Shown here piece by piece: positions 7,963 through 13,347 of a stretch of DNA of 13,347 nt. The DNA lies in contig JACDBJ010000329.1 of NCBI GenBank assembly GCA_013695005.1, positions 1-13,347 of the forward strand, written 5' to 3'. This stretch comes from Pseudonocardiales bacterium. GTDB taxonomy: Bacteria > Actinomycetota > Actinomycetes > Mycobacteriales > Pseudonocardiaceae. The position numbers were made by a program, and so were the translations under genes. The notes below the pieces were generated by a model. It had not been told where the DNA came from and did no database searches. It was given only the letters and a program-made list of their open reading frames with translations. Numbering within the stretch: the first letter of the stretch is position 1; each line of letters opens with the position of its first letter.

Positions 7963-10013
7963 GCCGCGGGGACCCGGAAGGACTCGGCGGTCGGCGAGCT
8001 GTTCTCCCGGCGCTGCACCCAGTCGACGATGGCCTCGACCGCTTCGTGCACCGGCACGCCGTTGAGCTGCGTACCGTCCAGGAAGCGGAAGCTGACGGCG
8101 TCGGCTTCGACGTCGCGCGCACCGGCGAGCACCATGAACGGCACCTTCTGCGTGGAATGCGTGCGGATCTTCTTCTGCATCCGCTCGTCGCCGGCGTCCA
8201 CCTCCACCCGGATGCCCCTGCCACCCAGCGCCGCGGCCAGCGTGTGCAGGTGGTCGGCGTGGTCGTCGGCCACCGGGATGCCGACGACCTGCACCGGCGC
8301 CAGCCAGGCCGGGAACGCCCCGGCATAGTGCTCGAGCAGGATGCCGAAGAACCGCTCGATCGAGCCGAAGAGAGCGCGGTGGATCATGTACGGCCGCTGC
8401 CGGGACCCGTCTGCGGCGGTGTACTCCAGCCCGAACCGCTCGGGGAGCTGCAGGTCGACCTGCAGGGTGGACAGCTGCCAGGACCGGCCGATCGCGTCGG
8501 TGGTGTGTACGTCGATCTTCGGCGCGTAGAACGCGCCCTCGCCGTGGGCGATCGTGTACGGCACGGCGGCGCGCTCCAGCGCCACCTCCAGGGCCTCCTC
8601 GGCGCGGTACCAGTCCTTGATGTCACCGACGAACTTGTCCGGCCGGGTGGACAGGTCGGCGCGGAAGTCGGTCAGGCCGTAGTCGGTGAGCAGGTCGATC
8701 ACGAACCGCAGCAGCGCCGCGAGCTCGTCCTGCAGCTGCTCAGGGGTGCAGTAGATGTGCGAGTCGTCCTGGGTGAACCCGCGCGCCCTGGTCAGGCCGT
8801 GCACGGCGCCGGAGCGCTCGTAGCGGTACACGGTGCCGAACTCGAACAGCCGAAGCGGCAGCTCCCGGTACGACCGCCCACGCGAGCGGTAGATCAGGTT
8901 GTGCATCGGGCAGTTCATCGGCTTGAGGTAGTACTCCTGCCCCGGCTTGTCGCCCTCGGCGTCCAGGCTCATCGGCGGGTACATGCCCTCGGCGTACCAC
9001 TGCAGGTGGCCGGAGATCTCGAACAGCTGCGCCTTGCTCAGGTGCGGCGAGTAGACGAACTCGTAACCACCCTCCTCGTGCCGGGCGCGCGAGTAGTCCT
9101 CCATCGCGCGCCGGACGATGCCGCCTTTGGGATGCCACACGGCGAGCCCCGAGCCGATCTCGTCCGGGAAGCTGAACAGGTCCAGCTCGCTGCCGAGCTT
9201 GCGGTGGTCGCGCCGCTCGGCCTCGGCAAGGCGCTGGAGATATTCGTCCAGCGCCTCCTGGCTCTCCCACGCCGTGCCGTAGATCCGCTGCAGCTGCGGG
9301 TTCTGCTCGCTGCCGCGCCAGTACGCCGCGGAGCTGCGGGTGAGCTTGAACGCGGGGATGAACTTCGTGGTCGGGATGTGCGGGCCCCGGCACAGGTCGC
9401 TCCAGAGCGTCTCGCCGGTGTGCGCATGCACGTTGTCGTACATGGTCAGCTCGCCCGCCGTGCCGAGCTCCATCACCTCGGAGGTGTCCACATCGGACTT
9501 GAGGTCGACGAGCTCGAGCTTGTACGGCTCGTCGGCCAGCTCGGTCTTGGCGGCGACCGCGTCTGCCAGCACCCGCCGGGAGAACCGCTGGCCCGACTTG
9601 ATGATCTTGCGCATGACCGACTCGAGCCGGGTCAGGTCGTCCGGGGTGAACGGGCGCTCGACGTCGAAGTCGTAGTAGAACCCGTCCTCGATCGGCGGCC
9701 CGATGCCCAGCTTGGCCTCGGGGTAGAGCTGCTGGACGGCCTGGGCGAGCACGTGCGCGGCCGAGTGCCGGATGACGCTGCGGCCCTCGTCGGAGTCGGC
9801 CGCGACCGGCCGGACGTCGCTGTCCGCGTCGGGAGTCCAGGCCAGGTCGCGCAGGTTGTTGTCGGTGTCGCGCACGACGACGACGGCATGATCGCCGTTG
9901 GTCGGCAGGCCCGCCTCGCGCACCGCCGCGCCGGCAGTCGTCCCCGCCGCCACCCTGACGAGGGCGGGCTCGGACGGCGATGCGGGACCGGACACGACGG
10001 GCTCCTTGGACAT
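7959..10013 (-). CDS. thrS: Threonyl-tRNA synthetase
   Basis: ThrRS charges tRNA-Thr with threonine using ATP. The protein has 684 residues from ATG 10013, a normal length. The order is: TGS-like N-terminal domain (about 15-75); editing domain with HSAAH (H83, H87) and CRGPH (C208, H212); class II catalytic core with zinc ligand C368 (MNCPMH), motif 2 region TRARGFTQDD and H419 (DSHIYC); and the C-terminal anticodon-binding domain (about 575-684, from VQVVGIPVADDHADH). An upstream in-frame extension of 79 residues exists but runs into the HNH gene's promoter and is rejected. The ribosome site is modest (GGAAG). It is the first gene of the coupled PIM operon, read toward pgsA. There is no room for a long regulatory leader between it and the divergent gene. 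Confidence 0.97.
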   Translation of the reverse strand: MSKEPVVSGPASPSEPALVRVAAGTTAGAAVREAGLPTNGDHAVVVVRDTDNNLRDLAWTPDADSDVRPVAADSDEGRSVIRHSAAHVLAQAVQQLYPEAKLGIGPPIEDGFYYDFDVERPFTPDDLTRLESVMRKIIKSGQRFSRRVLADAVAAKTELADEPYKLELVDLKSDVDTSEVMELGTAGELTMYDNVHAHTGETLWSDLCRGPHIPTTKFIPAFKLTRSSAAYWRGSEQNPQLQRIYGTAWESQEALDEYLQRLAEAERRDHRKLGSELDLFSFPDEIGSGLAVWHPKGGIVRRAMEDYSRARHEEGGYEFVYSPHLSKAQLFEISGHLQWYAEGMYPPMSLDAEGDKPGQEYYLKPMNCPMHNLIYRSRGRSYRELPLRLFEFGTVYRYERSGAVHGLTRARGFTQDDSHIYCTPEQLQDELAALLRFVIDLLTDYGLTDFRADLSTRPDKFVGDIKDWYRAEEALEVALERAAVPYTIAHGEGAFYAPKIDVHTTDAIGRSWQLSTLQVDLQLPERFGLEYTAADGSRQRPYMIHRALFGSIERFFGILLEHYAGAFPAWLAPVQVVGIPVADDHADHLHTLAAALGGRGIRVEVDAGDERMQKKIRTHSTQKVPFMVLAGARDVEADAVSFRFLDGTQLNGVPVHEAVEAIVDWVQRRENSSPTAESFRVPAA

Positions 10014-10097
10014 TGATTTCGGAGCTTCCGATGCTAGTGGTGTCGGCGCTCCGGCCTCCGCTCGGTTGCGGCTCGCCAGATTGTCGGTGCGTGGCAA

Positions 10098-10103
10098 TAG
10101 TAT
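10098..10103 (+). promoter_or_regulatory. -10 element of the HNH gene
   Basis: TAGTAT fits TANNNT and is followed by seven bases and the ATG at 10111, so transcription should start at or next to the start codon. No ribosome site lies before the ATG, which fits a leaderless mRNA. Its last base is also the first base of the LexA box. A clear -35 at normal spacing is not seen. Confidence 0.6.
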
Positions 10104-10118
10104 CGAACGCATGTTCGA
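10103..10118 (+). promoter_or_regulatory. LexA (SOS) operator
   Basis: The 16 bases TCGAACGCATGTTCGA have perfect TCGAAC / GTTCGA arms around a 4-base centre. This equals the mycobacterial and actinobacterial SOS box TCGAAC-N4-GTTCGA. It covers the expected transcription start and the ATG (10111-10113) of the nuclease gene, so bound LexA should block initiation, with derepression after DNA damage. Several 13E12-family genes of M. tuberculosis are known to carry SOS boxes, which supports the call. It is about 90 bases from the thrS start and need not affect thrS. Confidence 0.85.
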
Positions 10119-11334
10119 GAGCGACGTTCTGGATGCGCCCGGCGCGGCTACGGAGGGCATGCAGTGGTCGCGGTGCGCGCCCGACGGGTTGCTGGCCACG
10201 GTGCTGGCCGCGCAGGACGGCGGCGGGGATTTCGAGCGGTTGGAACGCATCGGCGCGTGGGAGAGGCTGACCGCGTGGGCGCAGGCCCACCAAGCTGCCG
10301 AGATCGCCGACTACGTCAGCTCGACCACTGAGGACGCCGAGTCGGCGGTCGCGGAGGTGGGGTTGGTGCTGCGGGTCGCTGCCCGTACCGCAGCGGCTCG
10401 TGTCGAGACCGCGGTAGATCTGGCGCGGCGGCTGCCCGCTGTCCGGGCTGCGCTGGCGGAGGGGAAGATCAGCCTGTCCGCCGCCCGGGTGCTGGTCGAT
10501 GAGACGGCGAACCTGCCGGCGGCTGAGGCTCGTGCCGTGGCCGGTGCGGTTGTGCAACGAGCCGCTGAGCAGACGCCGGGGCAGCTACGCGCGGCGGTGC
10601 GCCGGGTGGTGCTGCGCGCCGACCCGGACGCGGTGGCCAAGCGCTGCGAGCAGGCCACCCGCGAGCGCGGGGTATGGCTGCAGGACGAGCCCGATGGGAT
10701 GGCCAGCCTGTGGGCGCGGTTTCCCGCGCCGGACGCGGTCGCCTGCTACGCCGTGCTGGACCAGTACGCCCGTCAGTGCAGCAGCGGGCAGCCGATGGAC
10801 GCCCGCCGCGCCGATGCGCTGGTGGATCTGCTCTGCGGCGCCGAACCCAGCCGGGTCAACGTGCAGGTCCGAGTCACCGTGCCAGTCGGCACGTTGCTCG
10901 GGGTGCAAGACGAGCCCGGTGAGCTGGCCGGGTACGGACCCATCCCCGCCGAGCAGGCCCGGGATATCGCCGCCTACGCGACCTGGCGGCGGATCCTCAC
11001 CGACCCCGCCACCGGCGGGCCGCTCGACGTCGGCACCACCCGCTACAAACCACCGCCGAGCTTGGCCGAGCACGTGATCACCCGCGACCGGACCTGCCGC
11101 TTCCCAGGCTGCCGGATGCCCGCGCACCGCTGCGACACCGACCACACCGAACCGTTCAACCCCGACGCCGACACCGGACCCACCAGCGCAGGCAACCTCT
11201 CGGTCAAATGCCGGGCCCACCACCAACTCAAACAACGCCCCGGCTGGGCACTGACCCAAACCACCGACGGAACCTTGACCTGGCGCACCCCGTCCGGACA
11301 CAGGTACACCACCCGACCACCCCCACTGGAGTAG
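10111..11334 (+). CDS. DUF222 / 13E12-family protein with C-terminal HNH endonuclease domain
   Basis: The protein has 407 residues from ATG 10111; the open frame further left is antisense to thrS and is rejected. Residues about 25-300 are the helical, Ala/Arg-rich DUF222 region typical of 13E12 repeat proteins (AARVLVDETANLP, YAVLDQYAR, DARRADALVDLL). Residues 321-375 are an HNH domain: HVITRDRTC329, C334 (FPGCRMP), C341-DTDH345, N362 (SAGNLSVKC) and C367-RAHH371-QLK. The Cys residues may hold a structural zinc; H345, N362 and H371 fit metal and catalytic positions. It should cut or nick DNA, but no biological role is established for this family. The SOS operator on its start codon says it is made after DNA damage. 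The families are multicopy and spread in actinobacterial genomes, so it may be a mobile or repetitive element in origin. Confidence 0.92.
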   Translation: MFESDVLDAPGAATEGMQWSRCAPDGLLATVLAAQDGGGDFERLERIGAWERLTAWAQAHQAAEIADYVSSTTEDAESAVAEVGLVLRVAARTAAARVETAVDLARRLPAVRAALAEGKISLSAARVLVDETANLPAAEARAVAGAVVQRAAEQTPGQLRAAVRRVVLRADPDAVAKRCEQATRERGVWLQDEPDGMASLWARFPAPDAVACYAVLDQYARQCSSGQPMDARRADALVDLLCGAEPSRVNVQVRVTVPVGTLLGVQDEPGELAGYGPIPAEQARDIAAYATWRRILTDPATGGPLDVGTTRYKPPPSLAEHVITRDRTCRFPGCRMPAHRCDTDHTEPFNPDADTGPTSAGNLSVKCRAHHQLKQRPGWALTQTTDGTLTWRTPSGHRYTTRPPPLE

Positions 11335-11354
11335 CGAGGTCGCAAACGTCCAAG

Positions 11355-11367
11355 GCGCTGGCAGCGC
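11355..11367 (+). terminator. Small hairpin after the HNH gene
   Basis: GCGCT / AGCGC arms with a GGC loop lie about 20 bases after the HNH stop. There is no U-tract, and the stem is only five pairs, so it is a weak terminator candidate. If it does not stop transcription, the next gene would be co-transcribed with the SOS-controlled nuclease. Confidence 0.25.
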
Positions 11368-11374
11368 TGCGCCG

Positions 11375-11380
11375 TACGGT
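11375..11380 (+). promoter_or_regulatory. Possible -10 element for leaderless MmcQ/YjbR transcript
   Basis: TACGGT fits TANNNT and is followed by GTCCCC and then the ATG. This is the same six-to-seven-base spacing as for pdxS and the HNH gene, and there is no ribosome site. No -35 is evident, so the support is spacing only. Confidence 0.35.
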
Positions 11381-11386
11381 GTCCCC

Positions 11387-11743
11387 ATGAACGCGGACCC
11401 GCTGCCCGAGCTGCGCAAGCTCTGCCTCGCGCTGCCGGAGACCACCGAGCGGCTCAGCCACGGCGAGCCGACGTGGTTCGTGCGCGACCGCAAGGTGTTC
11501 GTGACCTACGCCAACCACCACCACGACGACCTGCTGGGGTTCTGGTGCGCCGCGCCGGCCGGGGCGCAGGAGGCGCTGGTCGCCGCCAACCCGACGCGGT
11601 TCTACGTGCCGCCCTACGTCGGTGGACGGGGCTGGCTCGGCGTGCGGCTGGACGTCCCCACGGACTGGGACGAGATCGCCGAGATCGTCACCGACGCGTA
11701 CCGCGAGATCGCACCGAAGCGGCTGGTCGCGCAGCTCGACTGA
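11387..11743 (+). CDS. MmcQ/YjbR family protein
   Basis: The protein has 118 residues, normal for this family of small CyaY-like double-wing proteins. Family blocks visible are LCLALPETTERLSHGEPTWF near the start, VFVTYANHH, the middle LGFWCAAPAGAQEALVAANP, and RFYVPPYVGGRGWLGVRLD with W-DE-I-A near the end. Members are often labelled DNA-binding, and the fold supports binding, but no target or reaction is known. It starts 52 bases after the SOS-controlled nuclease on the same strand, so co-induction is possible. The ATG has a promoter-like hexamer six bases before it and no ribosome site. It converges on an IclR remnant. Confidence 0.88.
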   Translation: MNADPLPELRKLCLALPETTERLSHGEPTWFVRDRKVFVTYANHHHDDLLGFWCAAPAGAQEALVAANPTRFYVPPYVGGRGWLGVRLDVPTDWDEIAEIVTDAYREIAPKRLVAQLD

Positions 11744-11760
11744 GGCACCCCCGGCGCGCC

Positions 11761-11780
11761 GTCGGCTCCGCTCAGCCGAC
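11761..11780. terminator. Stem-loop between the convergent MmcQ/YjbR gene and IclR remnant
   Basis: Perfect 7-base arms GTCGGCT / AGCCGAC with a CCGCTC loop begin 18 bases after the MmcQ/YjbR stop; the loop and right arm contain the IclR remnant's stop codon. It could terminate from both sides. No U-tract follows, which is common in GC-rich actinobacteria but leaves termination unproven. Confidence 0.45.
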
Positions 11781-12075
11781 CCGCGCCGCGAGCGCCCGCG
11801 AGACGGTCAGAGCCGCCGTGCGGACCGCCGGCACGACCCGGTCGACGTTCATCCGGCTGCTCCAACCCGACACCGACAGCGCGCCGGCGACGCTGCCGTC
11901 CGGCCAGAGCACCGGGTGGCGTGCACCGGCCAGCGGCCGCCGACCCGGGTCGGGACCACCGGCGGTCGGGTCCGTGCACGATCTCGAGGTAGACGACCTC
12001 GTTGCCGTCCAGGATCGCCAGGTTGACTGTGTGCCGCGTCGCCTCGCGCAGGTCGGTCATCGTCGGTCCTTCGCT
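11772..12075 (-). pseudogene. IclR-family transcriptional regulator remnant (5' end and middle missing)
   Basis: On minus, one frame from about 12060 reads MTDLREATRHTVNLAILDG then NEVVYLEIVHGPDRRW, the start of the IclR effector-binding domain. Another frame, from about 11945 to the TGA at 11774-11772, reads ARHPVLWPDGSVAGALSVSG and ends RTAALTVSRALAARVG, the typical end of the same domain. The two blocks are frame-shifted and lack roughly a hundred residues normally between them. The helix-turn-helix half, which should precede the first block, is absent: the sequence passes straight into the VOC fragment on the other strand. It therefore cannot make a DNA-binding regulator. The family assignment is by recognition; the deletion sizes are estimates from usual IclR length (about 250 residues). 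The right end is approximate. Confidence 0.75.
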
Positions 12076-12325
12076 CGCCGACGGGTCAGCCGTCCTGGGA
12101 CTGGTACAGCACGACGGCGCGAAGGGCGCGTTCTTCGACCCGACGGCGATCGGCCTCGACCATGTCGCTTTCACGGTCGACGATCGCGCCGAGCTGGATG
12201 GGTGGGCGAGCCACCTCGACGAGATCGGCGTTACGCACTCAGGTGTCATCGAGATCCCGCCCGGCGCGATCTTGAACTTCAAGGACCCCGACGGCATCGC
12301 CCTCGCCCTGTTCTGGGACCGCTGA
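12065..12325 (+). pseudogene. VOC (glyoxalase/dioxygenase fold) protein, C-terminal half only
   Basis: Homology-like sequence begins about 12077 (SAVLGLVQHDGAKGAFF) and runs through IGLDHVAFTVDD to the end, DPDGIALALFW-DR. This is the second half of a VOC-fold protein of about 130-150 residues; the first half is gone, replaced by the IclR remnant on the opposite strand. The metal-ligand His is kept in GLDHVAF. The Glu that often follows DPDG-x-x-L-E in active members is Ala here. An in-frame ATG exists at 12002, but the residues after it read the IclR remnant's opposite strand and do not resemble a VOC N-terminus. I treat it as a fragment; expression as a short single-module protein is the alternative. 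Confidence 0.7.
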
Positions 12326-12338
12326 GCGGGATGCTCAG
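12322..12338. terminator. Inverted repeat spanning the stops of the VOC fragment and DsrE gene
   Basis: CTGAGC / GCTCAG arms around GGGAT. The left arm contains the VOC fragment's TGA and the right arm the DsrE gene's stop on minus. Its place between convergent ends suggests a bidirectional terminator, though the stem is short and has no U-tract. Confidence 0.4.
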
Positions 12339-12700
12339 AAGCTGAACGTCGTCGCGGCCTCGTCGCCGATCCACTGCCACAGCGGCACCGTGCCACCGAC
12401 CTCGGCGCCCGCGATCAGCGCTCCGCCGTCCAGCTGCTTGGCGTTGACGCAGATCGGGCACGCGAGGTAGTGACCGCCGGCGCTCTCGTAGCGGTCCAGC
12501 AGCTCGGTCAGCGGCGGGCAGCCCTCGCAGGCGGTGGCCACCGCGACGCCGGGCACCGCCAACCGCACCGCCTCTTTGGTCAGGAACATCATCGTCGGCC
12601 GGCCCTGCTCAGCTGCGGCGACGGCGGTGAGGAACGCGATGGTGACCCGCTCGGGGTCCTCGAGTCCGGTCGTCAGGTTGATGACTGCCTTGGTGCTCAC
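12335..12700 (-). CDS. DsrE-family protein
   Basis: The protein has 121 residues. The GTG start at 12700-12698 is supported by GGAGG six bases upstream. It reads as a DsrE/DsrF-like Rossmann-type fold: AVINLTTGLEDPERVTIAFL at the start, then GRPTMMFLTKEAVRLA, with a cysteine-rich middle. C58 and C61 (CEGC) and C81 and C84 (CPIC) form two CxxC pairs, which could carry sulfur or bind a metal. Many DsrE-like proteins relay sulfur or are of unknown function; substrate and partner cannot be read. It has its own -10-like TATAGT and stands alone, convergent with the VOC fragment. It is cytoplasmic, with no signal peptide. Confidence 0.85.
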   Translation of the reverse strand: MSTKAVINLTTGLEDPERVTIAFLTAVAAAEQGRPTMMFLTKEAVRLAVPGVAVATACEGCPPLTELLDRYESAGGHYLACPICVNAKQLDGGALIAGAEVGGTVPLWQWIGDEAATTFSF

Positions 12701-12754
12701 GATCTGCCTCCGCTACGTCCGCACCGGGCTTGGTTGATGACCCGGTGGACGATG

Positions 12755-12760
12755 ACTATA
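12755..12760 (-). promoter_or_regulatory. -10 element for the DsrE gene
   Basis: The minus-strand hexamer TATAGT is the best -10 match in this gap and lies about 55 bases before the GTG, giving a leader of about 47 bases with a GGAGG site. No good -35 is visible. The inverted repeat at 12783-12796 lies just upstream, at about -36 to -49. Confidence 0.45.
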
Positions 12761-12782
12761 GGACGCGGAGACCTGCTGTCGT

Positions 12783-12796
12783 GAGGAGTTCTCCTC
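12783..12796. repeat. Short inverted repeat upstream of the DsrE promoter
   Basis: GAGGAG-TT-CTCCTC, six-base perfect arms. Its place directly upstream of the -10/-35 region would suit an operator, but no regulator family is recognised and chance is possible. Confidence 0.35.
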
Positions 12797-13054
12797 GATC
12801 AGTGTCGTTCGCTGGGCTGATGAGTGCGCGGTGGTCATGCGGCCCCCTTCGATCGCGTCCGAACTCGGACTCGTCGCCGATATCAACGGATCCGAAGCGA
12901 CGGCCGAGTAGGCCGGCCCAACCCCTCGGATGGATGCCGCGAGCCAGCGGATCATGCGCGACATGCCCGGCCGACACCCGCCGACGCAAGCCGTAATCAC
13001 CACCAGCCGGCGGCCGTGGTGGGTACTACGGCGCAGGGCGGGTACACGACGCGA

Positions 13055-13347
13055 ATGGCTATCACTCGGTTACTCGCTCAGATGACTGTCACTGATCTTG
13101 ACCCGGCGGTCGCGTGGTACACGAAGCTTCTCGCCGCAGAGCCGGACGCGCGGCCGATGGACGGACTGGTCGAATGGCATCTCGCTCCGACCTTCGGTCT
13201 CCAGGTGTGGTCCGAGGCCGACCGAGCCGGACGCTCAGCCATGATCGTCGATCACTCCGATCTCGACGAACTAGCCGGCCACCTGGATCGAGCCGGAATC
13301 CAGCACGGTGGGGTGCAGGACGTGACTGCGTCGCGCATCCTGCCGGT
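13055..13347 (+). CDS. VOC-family protein, N-terminal part (3' end outside window)
   Basis: An ATG at 13055 opens a frame that runs off the window after about 97 residues. It reads as a small VOC-fold protein: MTVTDLDPAVAWYTKLLAAE is the usual first beta strand and helix, followed by EWHLAPTFGLQVW, AMIVDHSDLDELAGHLDRAG and ASRILP. Members of about 115-125 residues are often labelled glyoxalase or bleomycin-resistance-like; the metal-ligand His at the usual first position is not evident here (QMTVTDLD), so it may not be a metalloenzyme. Only a weak purine-rich ribosome site precedes the ATG. It is not the missing half of the VOC fragment at 12065-12325: the distance is too great and the order is wrong (N-terminal half to the right). 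Confidence 0.8.
   Translation, partial: MAITRLLAQMTVTDLDPAVAWYTKLLAAEPDARPMDGLVEWHLAPTFGLQVWSEADRAGRSAMIVDHSDLDELAGHLDRAGIQHGGVQDVTASRILP

Larger units (their letters stand above)
12701..13054. other. Gap without a convincing gene
   Basis: Short open frames exist on both strands (for example 12713-13003 minus and 12730-12996 plus), but their products are low-complexity, match no family I recognise and overlap each other. The left part holds the DsrE promoter signals. A 6-base inverted repeat CACCAC / GTGGTG (12998-13003 and 13016-13021) lies 34 bases before the VOC gene. It may include decayed sequence. Confidence 0.5.

Noticed and set aside
7866..10016. Very long plus-strand open frame (716 codons) opposite thrS
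   Set aside because: It is the antisense shadow of thrS, which has every ThrRS motif. The product is Arg/Val/His-rich with no recognisable domain; long antisense frames are expected at this GC content.
10014..10110. T-box or other leader riboswitch for thrS
   Set aside because: Only 97 bases separate the divergent starts. No specifier stem or T-box antiterminator sequence is seen.
8740..10557. Minus-strand open frame spanning the thrS and HNH gene starts
   Set aside because: It overlaps thrS in another frame and is antisense to the HNH gene; low-complexity Arg/Gly-rich product.
11614..12396. 260-codon minus-strand open frame over the IclR remnant
   Set aside because: Only a short middle stretch resembles IclR. 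The rest is antisense to the MmcQ/YjbR gene and the VOC fragment, so it was split into a pseudogene call.
12713..13003. Possible small genes or a transposase remnant in the gap before the last VOC gene
   Set aside because: The overlapping short frames have no ribosome sites or recognisable motifs, and there are no terminal inverted repeats or target duplications.
1..13347. tRNA, rRNA, CRISPR array or phage attachment site
   Set aside because: No T-loop-like sequence in a cloverleaf context, no regularly spaced direct repeats and no integrase gene were found on reading both strands.

Overview
The window is GC-rich, uses many GTG starts and 4-base GTGA gene overlaps, and carries a complete block of phosphatidylinositol mannoside (PIM) genes. 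This points to a mycolata-like or pseudonocardial actinomycete. The genus is an inference; I would guess Pseudonocardiaceae. The central block has the same order as Mycobacterium tuberculosis Rv2614c-Rv2609c plus pdxS (Rv2606c), recalled from memory: thrS, HIT/Ap4A phosphorylase, pgsA, patA, pimA, Nudix membrane protein, pdxS.

Layout. 1-644 (+): the C-terminal half of a GT-B glycosyltransferase, cut by the window edge. 652-2523 (-): two tandem GH16 glycoside hydrolase paralogs, one membrane-anchored and one secreted. 2673-3581 (-): pdxS, with a promoter-like hexamer so close to its GTG that the mRNA may be leaderless. 3612-10013 (-): a six-gene run thrS -> HIT -> pgsA -> patA -> pimA -> LemA-like/Nudix. 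Four of its five junctions are GTGA overlaps; only HIT/pgsA has a gap (64 bases). 10098-11334 (+): a DUF222/13E12-type HNH nuclease gene whose start codon lies inside a perfect 16-base actinobacterial LexA (SOS) box. 11387-11743 (+): an MmcQ/YjbR-family gene. 11772-12325: a degraded region with an IclR regulator remnant on minus and the C-terminal half of a VOC protein on plus. The two fragments sit head to head with both 5' ends missing. 12335-12700 (-): a DsrE-family gene. 12701-13054: no convincing gene. 13055-end (+): the N-terminal part of a VOC-family protein.

How it works together. pgsA makes the phosphatidylinositol-phosphate precursor, pimA adds the first mannose to phosphatidylinositol, and patA acylates that mannose: three consecutive envelope-glycolipid steps in one translationally coupled operon. 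The same operon starts with threonyl-tRNA synthetase and a predicted Ap4A phosphorylase; synthetases can produce Ap4A as a by-product, so this pair may be functionally linked. The right-hand part looks accessory: a DNA-damage-controlled nuclease, a decayed regulator/target pair and small stress-type proteins. I found no tRNA, rRNA, CRISPR array or intact insertion sequence. The strongest non-coding signal is the SOS box at 10103-10118.
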